Program-made: the position numbers and the translations under genes | Notes under the pieces: model-generated | The model's input: only the letters and a program-made list of their open reading frames with translations | Told to the model about the DNA's origin: nothing | Databases searched by the model: none | Origin: Bog-950 sp964423405 | GTDB taxonomy: Bacteria > Bacteroidota > Bacteroidia > Chitinophagales > LD1 | Length of the DNA stretch: 64,000 nucleotides | Reading direction: 5' to 3' | Assembly: GCA_964423405.1 (NCBI GenBank) | Contig: CAYREY010000008.1 | Coordinates: 35,379-99,378 of the forward strand | Part shown: positions 18,556-26,111 of the stretch, in pieces | How positions within the stretch are numbered: position 1 is the stretch's first letter | How the letters are laid out: each line of letters starts with the position of its first letter

Positions 18556-19824
18556 TTACTCTGCTATCACCAGCGTTTGTCCCGGTTTTAGTTCGTTCCC
18601 ATCCAGGTTGTTCTTCTCTTTAATTTCTTCTACCGATGTGTTGTACTTGCGGGCTATACTGTACAGCGTATCGCTTTTTTGTACCTGATAGGTGTTGGTA
18701 TTGGTTATAGCAGGCTGTGTGTTTTTAGCCTGGTCTGCCGCCATTTTTGTTTGCAGTTTCAGGTACTCGGCATAGGTCATGGTACGTGGTGTAACGGCAC
18801 GTTTTGTTTGCAGGCTAATGCTTTCGCCGGCATACACCTGGTCGTTCATGTGCATATTGTTTTTGGCATACAGCTCGCGCATTTTTATGCCGGTCTTCTG
18901 TGCTATATCGCGCATGCTTTCACCGGCTTTTACGGTATAGCTTACGTCTTCGCCTTTGCTGCGTTTGTTTTGCAGGTAAATGTATTCGCCATCTTTAAAA
19001 CGTTCACCGGTAGCCAGGTCGTTATACTGCATTATGTAGGCATAGTCTATACCATATTCATAAGCTATCTTAAACGGGTCTTCGTTGCCTTGCGCTTTTA
19101 ATGCACGCAGTCCGTTCACTGTATATTCCTCACGGGCTTTAGCTTCTTCTTTTTTAACTTCAGTTGTTGCTGTTGTTGTAGCTGTAACCTCTTTATGCTG
19201 ATGATGTTCTTTCTGCTTTACATCTTCTACTACCACTTTACTGGCGGTGTTGCTTGCTACAACCGGTTCGCTGGCGTGGCCTTTAGCCATCATGCTCTCG
19301 CGCTCGTTTATCAGTGCAACACCCTGTTGGTCCAACTCCATTAGTTTATATTCTTCAATATAGTTTATAAGTAGTTGTGCATACTTGGGGTTGGTAGCGT
19401 AGCCGGCTTCTTTAAGTCCGTAAGCCCAGTATTTGTACGATGTAAGGCTTAGCTGAAACAAAGGCGCATAGCGCGGACGGGTAAGCAGAAAGTCCGAATG
19501 GTCGGCGTAAGATTCTGCCGGGTTGGTATATACCCTGAAGCACTCCTGTGGTTTATCGTCGTCGTGGTAGTATTTGCCACCGGTCCAGTCTTCTTTACAT
19601 TTAATGCCAAAATGGTTGTTGCTGTTGCGCGATAATACCGATGTGCCTGCGCCCGACTCCAGTATGCCTTGCGCTATAGTAATGCTGGCAGGTATGCGCG
19701 AGCGTACCATTTCATCAATAGCTACTTGCTTATACTTTTCAATGTACAATACTATATCCTGTTTTTGCTGGGCAGAGGCACCCAAAAACAGTAATCCGGA
19801 AAACAAACCGAGCAGCTTTTTCAT
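18556..19824 (-). CDS. Glucosaminidase with C-terminal LysM domains
   Basis: A 422-residue exported peptidoglycan hydrolase. The start at 19824 gives a clean signal peptide ending GASAQ. The GH73 domain covers about residues 25-170, with ITIAQGILESGAGTSVLS (Glu in the LESG segment) and NNHFGIKC. A low-complexity, charged linker follows. Then come two LysM-type segments, one around YTVKAGESMRDIAQKTGIKM and a canonical one at the C-terminus, YQVQKSDTLYSIARKY through KPGQTLVIAE. The architecture fits an N-acetylglucosaminidase involved in cell separation or wall turnover. It is leftward, with its own terminator. Confidence 0.9.
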   Translation of the reverse strand: MKKLLGLFSGLLFLGASAQQKQDIVLYIEKYKQVAIDEMVRSRIPASITIAQGILESGAGTSVLSRNSNNHFGIKCKEDWTGGKYYHDDDKPQECFRVYTNPAESYADHSDFLLTRPRYAPLFQLSLTSYKYWAYGLKEAGYATNPKYAQLLINYIEEYKLMELDQQGVALINERESMMAKGHASEPVVASNTASKVVVEDVKQKEHHQHKEVTATTTATTEVKKEEAKAREEYTVNGLRALKAQGNEDPFKIAYEYGIDYAYIMQYNDLATGERFKDGEYIYLQNKRSKGEDVSYTVKAGESMRDIAQKTGIKMRELYAKNNMHMNDQVYAGESISLQTKRAVTPRTMTYAEYLKLQTKMAADQAKNTQPAITNTNTYQVQKSDTLYSIARKYNTSVEEIKEKNNLDGNELKPGQTLVIAE

Positions 19825-19902
19825 AAGACAACATTTAGCAGCTACGAACTTATTCACAGCCTCTCCACAATTTAACGTAAGCTCCTCACAAAAAGTTGTG
19901 CG

Positions 19903-20541
19903 TTATCCAGTTTTCCGGACAATATTTAACCCATCGCGCAGTGTTAAAATAAAGCTTTTAACACGATTGTCGTTGGCTACCTTTTGGTTGTAGCTATGTA
20001 TGGCCAGGGTGTCTTTATCTTTCTTCTCTTCTGCCACTTTACCGCTCCATAAAACGTTGTCGGCAATAATGTAGCCACCAACCCTTACCTTATCAAATAC
20101 CAGGTCGTAATAGGCGCTGTAATTCGCTTTATCGGCATCTATAAACACCAGGTCGAAGTTTTCGTTCAGTGTGGGTATTATCTGCCGTGCATCGCCTATA
20201 TGGTGCACTATCTTATCTGCCAGTCCTGCTTTGGTAAAGTATTTTGCACACATAGGTTGCAGCTCTTCGTTTACATCAATGGTGTGCAGTACACCATCTG
20301 CTGTTAAACCCTTTGCCATGCATATAGCCGAGTAACCGGTAAAGGTGCCAATTTCCAGTATGCGTGCAGGCTGTATTAGCTGCGTTATAAACTCAAGTGC
20401 CAGGCCTTGTATATGGCCAGATACCATTTGCGGCATCTGCACTTTAAGGTGCGTTTCGCGCGTTAATTCGCTAAGCACTTCATCTTCTTTACTCGAGTAT
20501 TGTTCTACGTAGCTCTCCAGTGCTGCCGATACCATGTGCAT
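19903..20541 (-). CDS. O-methyltransferase (class I, SAM-dependent)
   Basis: A 212-residue methyltransferase of the caffeoyl-CoA/catechol O-methyltransferase family. Motif I, ILEIGTFTGYSAICMAKGL, lies near residues 61-79. The metal-linked FIDADKANY segment and IIADNVLWSG follow. These proteins methylate catechol-type hydroxyls, but the in vivo substrate in Bacteroidota is unknown. The ATG at 20541 sits 1 base after the idi stop, so translation is probably coupled, and gCA-idi-OMT form a tight leftward operon. Confidence 0.88.
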   Translation of the reverse strand: MHMVSAALESYVEQYSSKEDEVLSELTRETHLKVQMPQMVSGHIQGLALEFITQLIQPARILEIGTFTGYSAICMAKGLTADGVLHTIDVNEELQPMCAKYFTKAGLADKIVHHIGDARQIIPTLNENFDLVFIDADKANYSAYYDLVFDKVRVGGYIIADNVLWSGKVAEEKKDKDTLAIHSYNQKVANDNRVKSFILTLRDGLNIVRKTG

Positions 20542-20542
20542 G

Positions 20543-21091
20543 TTATATTACCCCGCGTTTTTTTAGTTCAGCAAATATTATTTTGTACCAGAACGAGTAA
20601 TTATCGCCATTGGTGGCAAACTCCTTTTCAAGTTCTTCTGTACTCATCCACTTCACATCGTTCACTTCTGCTTTATTAAACTCAAAGCTTTCTTCATACA
20701 CACCGGTAAACACAGTATCGTATTCCCATTCTGTAAGCCCGCTTTTTTCGTCGTGCGCTTTGTATATAAAATGAAACTGCTCGGTAAGCGGAGTATTAAT
20801 ACCTATTTCTTCCCACAGCCTTCTTTCGGCAGCCTGTTGAAAGCTTTCATCTTTTCGCGGATGGCTACAGCAGGTATTGCTCCATACGCCTGCAAAGTGG
20901 TATTTATCAAACGCGCGCTGCTGTACCAACTGCTCACCTTTACTATTGAATATTATTACACTGATAGCCCGGTGTAGCAGTGCTTTCTGGTGGGCTTCCA
21001 GTTTGCCTACATAGCCCAACACATTGTTGTCCTCATCTACCACTACAACTTCCTCTTCTTTATTCAAATCTTCCATATCGTTTTTTTTCAT
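20543..21091 (-). CDS. idi: Isopentenyl-diphosphate delta-isomerase, type I
   Basis: A 182-residue Nudix-fold enzyme interconverting isopentenyl and dimethylallyl diphosphate in isoprenoid synthesis. The active-site Cys lies in WSNTCCSHP near residue 73. The Nudix-like AAERRLWEEIGI and the catalytic Glu in LTEWEYDTVF are also visible. Length is typical. The start overlaps the gCA stop in a TAATG arrangement (shared base 21091); Met6 is an alternative start. It is in one operon with the gamma-carbonic anhydrase and O-methyltransferase genes. Confidence 0.92.
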   Translation of the reverse strand: MKKNDMEDLNKEEEVVVVDEDNNVLGYVGKLEAHQKALLHRAISVIIFNSKGEQLVQQRAFDKYHFAGVWSNTCCSHPRKDESFQQAAERRLWEEIGINTPLTEQFHFIYKAHDEKSGLTEWEYDTVFTGVYEESFEFNKAEVNDVKWMSTEELEKEFATNGDNYSFWYKIIFAELKKRGVI

Positions 21092-21609
21092 TACTGGTTT
21101 TTAAACCAGCCCGAGTACATCACATAGTTATTGCTAATGCGCTCTATCAGGTCTTTAAAATTATCCTTATCAACCGACTTTACTCTTTTCGCTGGTACAC
21201 CGGCGTATATACTGCCCGGTTCTACTATCGTATTTTCTAATACTATGGCACCGGCGGCTATTATGCTGTTCTCTCCTATTACCGCATGGTCCATTATTAT
21301 AGCGCCCATGCCTATTAATACATTATCGTGTATGGTGCAACCGTGTACAATAGCGCGGTGGCCAATACTTACGTTGTTGCCTATATTAAGCGGCGCTTTC
21401 TGGTAGGTGCAGTGTAGTATGGCCCCATCCTGCACGTTTACTTTGTTGCCCATACGTATGTAGTGTACATCGCCACGTACTACTGCCTGAAACCATATAC
21501 TGCAATCGGCACCGGTTACCACATCGCCAACTACGGTAGCGTTTTCTGCTATGTAATTGTTAGTGCCAAACGTTGGAGCTACACCATTAACCGGTAGTAT
21601 TAGTGCCAT
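21091..21609 (-). CDS. Gamma-class carbonic anhydrase family protein
   Basis: A 172-residue left-handed beta-helix protein with hexapeptide repeats. The metal-ligand histidines of the gamma-carbonic anhydrase family are seen in DGAILHCTY and SIGHRAIVHGC. RGDVHYIRMG and YAGVPAKRVK are also conserved. It may hydrate CO2 or have another acyl-independent role, as many such family members lack tested activity. It is the first gene of the gCA-idi-OMT operon and has a perfect -7 element upstream. It is cytoplasmic. Confidence 0.9.
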   Translation of the reverse strand: MALILPVNGVAPTFGTNNYIAENATVVGDVVTGADCSIWFQAVVRGDVHYIRMGNKVNVQDGAILHCTYQKAPLNIGNNVSIGHRAIVHGCTIHDNVLIGMGAIIMDHAVIGENSIIAAGAIVLENTIVEPGSIYAGVPAKRVKSVDKDNFKDLIERISNNYVMYSGWFKNQ

Positions 21610-21625
21610 ATACAGTATTATGCAG

Positions 21626-21633
21626 CAAACATA
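21626..21633 (-). promoter_or_regulatory. Candidate -7 element of the gCA-idi-OMT operon
   Basis: The minus strand reads TATGTTTG, an exact TAnnTTTG match, 16 bases upstream of the ATG at 21609. A TTG further upstream is only 14 bases away, shorter than usual. Confidence 0.45.
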
Positions 21634-21664
21634 AAAAGTTATGTAAGCAACCGGTGTGTTGTTA

Positions 21665-23335
21665 TTAAAACTTAACCTCTACATCTAAATCCCAGCCGCC
21701 TTTAAGCTCATAGGTATCTTTATAGGTAAATATCTTTTCAGGCTGTTTTTTCTTTTCAAAGTTGCCCGTATCCCATTCACCGTTTTTGTTTTCGTCTTCT
21801 ATTACCATAAACTTATACTTACCTGCCAGCACATCGCTCACGGTTATTTTCTTTTCTCCATTACCGGTAAAGAAAAACTCCTTTACAACCTCATTACTTT
21901 CTGCCTGTAGTAGTTTTATCACGTAGTACTTTTCAGGGTGCTCTGTTTTTAGTTTAACCTGCAGGTTGCCGTAGCTGCTCTTGTCGTTAGTAGTTATGTG
22001 TTGTACCAGTTTTGTATTCCACCGTCCGAATATGTCTTTGTATATCGAGTCGGGTACGGTGATGTTGTATGTTGTTTTTTCCAGCTTGTCAAATTCTATG
22101 GTTATGCTCTGTTTGGTCTTTGGGTCGAGTGTAACCCTGGCCGGTATTTCTTCCAGGCTCGAATCACGTGTAATTTGAAGCGTTTTAGAACTGTTTATTT
22201 CGGCTATTGGTACGGTAAAAGATATTTTAAACGGTTTTAAAAGCTCTTGAAAAGACTTATTTTGTGTATTTACACTGTCTTTTCTTTTTGCAAGTGATTG
22301 ATTTACAATTGAAAATGGTAGCTTGTTCCCTGTGGCAAGCGAATCTTTTTTAATCGATTTCAATTCCATTCTCAGCGTGTCTAAAATCGTATCGTTGGCA
22401 GTTAGGTAAAAACTATCTTTTTCTGCATAATATTTTGAATACCAATATATTATAGTGTCATTAGTGGGATAGGTATAGGCAAAATCCGAGGCCGAATAGC
22501 CATTCCAGTCCAATTTGAAATTGTTAACGGGCTTATTGTATATAATTTGAAGCTGTCCGGGTCCTAACGACTTCGCTTCGCTCAATTTTAACTTTTGTCT
22601 GTTTTCGCTGAATATATGCAGCTTAACATTTTTGGGTAAAGTATCGGCCAGGTTTATAATTGTATCACTAAAAGCTATCAGTTCATTGGGTTGGTCGTAC
22701 AGGTAATTATAGTTTTGGTCTTTTAGTGCGTACAGCCGATACTGAGCTGCCTTTATATTTTCAATTTTAAAATATCCGGCTTTGTCAGTTTTCGCAAAGT
22801 AGTATGGCTTCGATTTAAGGATGCCATCCATCGAATCTTTTGGATACAGCGACACTACAATATCTTCTGCTGGCGTGTTATCTTTTGCAAGCAGTACAGT
22901 TCCATCAATCCGTTGCGAATCGATATAGCTGCCGGTAGAGAAAACGTACGTAAAGTTAGCTGCTTTATTGCTCTCATTTAAGTCCTGCAGATCATCGCCA
23001 AAGTTGATGGTGTAGGTAGTGCTGTCGCGTAGCGGACTTTTAAGTTTAATGGTTAGCGTACGCCCTTCTACATGATATACCGGCCGCTTATCTACCGGTG
23101 GTGATACCAATGTTTGAGCAAACCCTGTAGGTTTTATAAACTCATCGAAGGTTATCTTTATTTTATCGGCAGTAAAATGCAGCGATTTATTGGCGGGCGT
23201 AGATTTTTTTACCACCGGTGCCTTTTCATCTTTAGGCCCACCCTGCGGCGTGCTCTCCTGGGCGCAACGGCTTAGCGTAATACCTGCCAATAGCAGTAGT
23301 ACCAACCGTGTTATTGCTTTATAATTCCCTTTCAC
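21665..23335 (-). CDS. Lipoprotein with bacterial Ig-like (SbsA-type) domain
   Basis: A 556-residue lipoprotein. The lipobox is LSRC (Cys24), followed by AQESTPQGGPKDEKAP. The N-terminal domain has IKITFDEFIKPTGF and YTINFGDDLQDLNE, the pattern of the SbsA/Ig-like domain found in a widespread Bacteroidota lipoprotein family. A carboxypeptidase-regulatory-like strand segment follows near residue 145, and the C-terminal part is beta-rich with a DENKNGEWDTG loop. No catalytic motif is visible. It is probably structural or adhesive at the outer membrane. It lies 14 bases downstream of mnmG, hence likely co-transcribed with it. Confidence 0.8.
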   Translation of the reverse strand: MKGNYKAITRLVLLLLAGITLSRCAQESTPQGGPKDEKAPVVKKSTPANKSLHFTADKIKITFDEFIKPTGFAQTLVSPPVDKRPVYHVEGRTLTIKLKSPLRDSTTYTINFGDDLQDLNESNKAANFTYVFSTGSYIDSQRIDGTVLLAKDNTPAEDIVVSLYPKDSMDGILKSKPYYFAKTDKAGYFKIENIKAAQYRLYALKDQNYNYLYDQPNELIAFSDTIINLADTLPKNVKLHIFSENRQKLKLSEAKSLGPGQLQIIYNKPVNNFKLDWNGYSASDFAYTYPTNDTIIYWYSKYYAEKDSFYLTANDTILDTLRMELKSIKKDSLATGNKLPFSIVNQSLAKRKDSVNTQNKSFQELLKPFKISFTVPIAEINSSKTLQITRDSSLEEIPARVTLDPKTKQSITIEFDKLEKTTYNITVPDSIYKDIFGRWNTKLVQHITTNDKSSYGNLQVKLKTEHPEKYYVIKLLQAESNEVVKEFFFTGNGEKKITVSDVLAGKYKFMVIEDENKNGEWDTGNFEKKKQPEKIFTYKDTYELKGGWDLDVEVKF

Positions 23336-23349
23336 GCTTTTTGCTTGCT

Positions 23350-25230
23350 TTAAGTTCTGCCCATATGCACCAACAATACCGATACATCTGCCGGCGATAC
23401 ACCGCTAATGCGGCTTGCCTGCCCCAGCGAGGTAGGTTTTATCTTTGCCAGCTTAATACGCGCCTCCATGCTCAGCGATTTTAGCTGGTGATAATCAAAT
23501 CCGGCATCCAGTTTTATGTCCTCCAGCTTGCCCATTTTACCTACCAGCTCCATTTCTTTCTGTATGTAAGCCTCGTACTTCATTACTATCTCGGCCGACT
23601 CTATAAACTCTTTATCGTATTTCGACAAAAATTCATCAGCAGCCCGCACGCCTTTACGCAATATATCCATGTTTACCTGTGGGCGCGATAATATTTTATC
23701 CAGTTTAATCTTTTGCGTTAAAGCGGCCGTGCCTGCCTCCTCCAGTGTGGCATTTACCTCTCCGGGTTCTACCCCATAACTCGCAAAGTACTCTTTTATT
23801 TCCTCTATAGCAGCCATTTTTTGCTTTACGCGTACCAGTCTTTCATCATCTGCCAGGCCTATTTTATGGCCCAGTTCGGTTAATCGCAGGTCAGCATTAT
23901 CCTGGCGCAGCAGTATTCTGTACTCAGCCCGGCTGGTAAACATGCGGTAAGGCTCTTCGGTGCCTTTATTAATCAGGTCGTCTATTAACACCCCTATATA
24001 CGCGTCAGAACGCTTTAGAATAAGCGGTTCCAGCTCTTTTGCATGGTTGTGGGCGTTTATTCCGGCCATTAAACCCTGGCAGGCGGCCTCTTCATAGCCT
24101 GTTGTCCCGTTTATCTGTCCGGCAAAGTAAAGACCCTTTACCAGCTTTGTTTCCAGCGTCAAATCCAGTTGCGTTGGCGGAAAATAGTCGTATTCTATTG
24201 CGTAACCGGGGCGGAACATCTTCATATTCTCAAAACCGGCCACTTCTTTTAGGGCTTTGTATTGTACATCTTCGGGCAAACTGGTAGAAAAACCGTTTAC
24301 ATATATCTCAACGGTATCCCAGCCTTCCGGCTCTACAAACAGCTGGTGGCGTTCCTTATCGGCAAAGCGGTCTATTTTATCCTCTACCGATGGGCAATAA
24401 CGTGGCCCCAGGCCCTTTATCCGCCCACTAAACATTGGGCTTTTGTCGAACCCCGTACGCAGTATATCATGCACCTTCTGGCTGGTGTAGGTTATGTGGC
24501 AGCTTAGCTGGCGCTTTCCAGTGCCTGCAAAGGGGTTTAACCCTTTTTTATAACTAAATCCGGTTACGTCCTCATCCCCCATCTGCTCCTCCATTTTGGT
24601 ATAATCCAGGCTGCGTCCATCTATACGCGGCGGGGTTCCGGTTTTCATTCGTCCGGCTTCAAAGCCTAATTCTACCAATTGCTCGGTAATGCCATGTGCC
24701 GCTTTTTCGCCTGCGCGGCCACCGCCAAATTGTTTCTCGCCAATATGTATTAGCCCGTTCAGGAAGGTTCCATTGGTCAAAACCACGCTTTTTGCCGGTA
24801 TCTCTATCCCCATGGCAGTGCGGATTCCGCACACTCTACCGTCCTTTACTAACAGTCCACCCACCATTTCCTGCCAGAAATCCACATTTTTAGTGCCTTC
24901 AAGCAGGGTTCTCCACACACTTGCAAACATCATTCTATCATTCTGAGTACGGGGACTCCACATTGCCGGGCCCTTGCTGCGGTTTAACATTCTAAACTGC
25001 ACCATGCTCTTATCGCTCACTATTCCCGAGTATCCACCCAGGGCGTCTATCTCACGCACTATTTGTCCCTTGGCAATACCACCCATGGCTGGGTTGCAGC
25101 TCATTTGGGCAATCGTCTGCATGTTCATGGTAACCAGTAGTACACTGCTTCCCATATTTGCCGCCGCCGCTGCCGCTTCGCATCCCGCATGGCCGGCGCC
25201 TACTACTATTACATCGTATGTTTTAAACAT
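23350..25230 (-). CDS. mnmG: tRNA uridine-5-carboxymethylaminomethyl(34) synthesis enzyme MnmG (GidA)
   Basis: A 626-residue FAD enzyme that, with MnmE, modifies the wobble uridine of several tRNAs. The FAD-binding motif VVGAGHAGCEAAAAAANMG starts at residue 9. Other family blocks include CNPAMGGIAKGQIVREIDALGG, GRMKTGTPPRIDGRS and the C-terminal GQASRISGVSPADVSVLL. Length is normal. The upstream intergenic region holds two parS-like palindromes and a -7 element. In many bacteria gidA lies near the origin next to parAB; here parA and parB are not in the window. Confidence 0.96.
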   Translation of the reverse strand: MFKTYDVIVVGAGHAGCEAAAAAANMGSSVLLVTMNMQTIAQMSCNPAMGGIAKGQIVREIDALGGYSGIVSDKSMVQFRMLNRSKGPAMWSPRTQNDRMMFASVWRTLLEGTKNVDFWQEMVGGLLVKDGRVCGIRTAMGIEIPAKSVVLTNGTFLNGLIHIGEKQFGGGRAGEKAAHGITEQLVELGFEAGRMKTGTPPRIDGRSLDYTKMEEQMGDEDVTGFSYKKGLNPFAGTGKRQLSCHITYTSQKVHDILRTGFDKSPMFSGRIKGLGPRYCPSVEDKIDRFADKERHQLFVEPEGWDTVEIYVNGFSTSLPEDVQYKALKEVAGFENMKMFRPGYAIEYDYFPPTQLDLTLETKLVKGLYFAGQINGTTGYEEAACQGLMAGINAHNHAKELEPLILKRSDAYIGVLIDDLINKGTEEPYRMFTSRAEYRILLRQDNADLRLTELGHKIGLADDERLVRVKQKMAAIEEIKEYFASYGVEPGEVNATLEEAGTAALTQKIKLDKILSRPQVNMDILRKGVRAADEFLSKYDKEFIESAEIVMKYEAYIQKEMELVGKMGKLEDIKLDAGFDYHQLKSLSMEARIKLAKIKPTSLGQASRISGVSPADVSVLLVHMGRT

Positions 25231-25234
25231 GGGG

Positions 25235-25242
25235 CAAAAGTA
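25235..25242 (-). promoter_or_regulatory. Candidate -7 element of mnmG
   Basis: The minus strand reads TACTTTTG, an exact TAnnTTTG match, ending 4 bases before the ATG at 25230. The message would be nearly leaderless. The parS-like sites lie 36 bases and more upstream of it. Confidence 0.45.
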
Positions 25243-25278
25243 AGTATTTGGGGTTCATTAATTCTATTTACAGGTCAA

Positions 25279-25294
25279 TGTGCCACGTGGAACA
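25279..25294. promoter_or_regulatory. parS-like palindrome, site 1
   Basis: TGTGCCACGTGGAACA matches the palindrome TGTTCCACGTGGAACA, a variant of the chromosomal ParB-binding site parS, at 15 of 16 positions. It lies in the mnmG-ybeY intergenic region. Binding is inferred from sequence only. Confidence 0.55.
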
Positions 25295-25324
25295 CGCTCA
25301 TTTCACATTATAACCCGGTTTTAA

Positions 25325-25340
25325 TGTTCCATGTGGAACA
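25325..25340. promoter_or_regulatory. parS-like palindrome, site 2
   Basis: TGTTCCATGTGGAACA matches the same palindrome at 15 of 16 positions, with the mismatch in the central CACGTG core. It starts 46 bases from the start of site 1. A pair of such sites in one non-coding gap is unlikely by chance. Confidence 0.5.
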
Positions 25341-25389
25341 AAAAATGCCTTATAGGCCTATCGGGGCGTTTATTTGCCCGGCAACCGGC

Positions 25390-25893
25390 TTATTGCGTAG
25401 CTAAAAAACGCTTAAACGCTTTCAGCCACTGGTCTTCCATCTTTCGCATTTCGGCTTTTTGAGTGCTGGTTTTGTCTTTGTAGCCCAGCAAATGCAATAC
25501 GCCATGAAAAATAACCCGGTCAAGTTCGTTTATAAAGGCATCCGATTTTACAGTAATCTCCTCTTTAGTTTTTTTACCGGCCGGCTTTGCAAATTTGCGG
25601 CTATTATCAAGCACACGATCTATAGAAATGTATATTTCCGACTCAATACCCTGCTCATTATTCTCTAAAGGAAAGGTAATGATATCGGTATAGTAATCGT
25701 GGTTAAGAAACTGGCGGTTTATGTTCAGCAAATATTCATCGCTGCAAAACACAAAACTAAGGTTTAGCTTAAACCGGCCTTTAGATTTACGGTTTTTGTT
25801 AACGTGCCTGGCTACCTGAGCAGCAATAAACTTTCGGTGCGCAATTATATTGCGCAGTAAAAATTTTATATCGGCCTGTTGAAACGCAATCAT
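25390..25893 (-). CDS. ybeY: Endoribonuclease YbeY (16S rRNA maturation)
   Basis: A 167-residue protein from the preferred start at 25893, which fits the family length; a longer frame to 25980 adds an unrelated 29 residues. The metal-binding motif reads FHGVLHLLGYKDKT, so the first two histidines are present and the usual third His of H-x3-H-x5-H is replaced by Asp. I recall this variant in other Bacteroidota, so it is probably functional. The LNINRQFLNHDYYTDIITF segment is also typical. The role is 3' processing and quality control of 16S rRNA in the cytoplasm. Confidence 0.9.
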   Translation of the reverse strand: MIAFQQADIKFLLRNIIAHRKFIAAQVARHVNKNRKSKGRFKLNLSFVFCSDEYLLNINRQFLNHDYYTDIITFPLENNEQGIESEIYISIDRVLDNSRKFAKPAGKKTKEEITVKSDAFINELDRVIFHGVLHLLGYKDKTSTQKAEMRKMEDQWLKAFKRFLATQ

Positions 25894-26111
25894 GTAATCT
25901 GTATTTAAAACAAAGGTGCCGCAATATCTGGTTGCTGGTAGCTGTGCTATACAGGTGTAGTTGTGTATAGCCCTTTGCACTGTACAGTTATATTAGGGTT
26001 TAAAAGGCCCTGAAAACTCTTCTTATTTTTTGGCAGATATGATACTACAAGCTATTAAATAACCCGATTACTTTAGCTTATATCTAATTTGTTTAACCAA
26101 ACCCTTGAGAA

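Noticed and set aside
25894..26111. Gap between ybeY and the M43 protease gene
   Set aside because: Examined for an RNA gene or small frame; only weak hairpins and no convincing promoter pair were seen.
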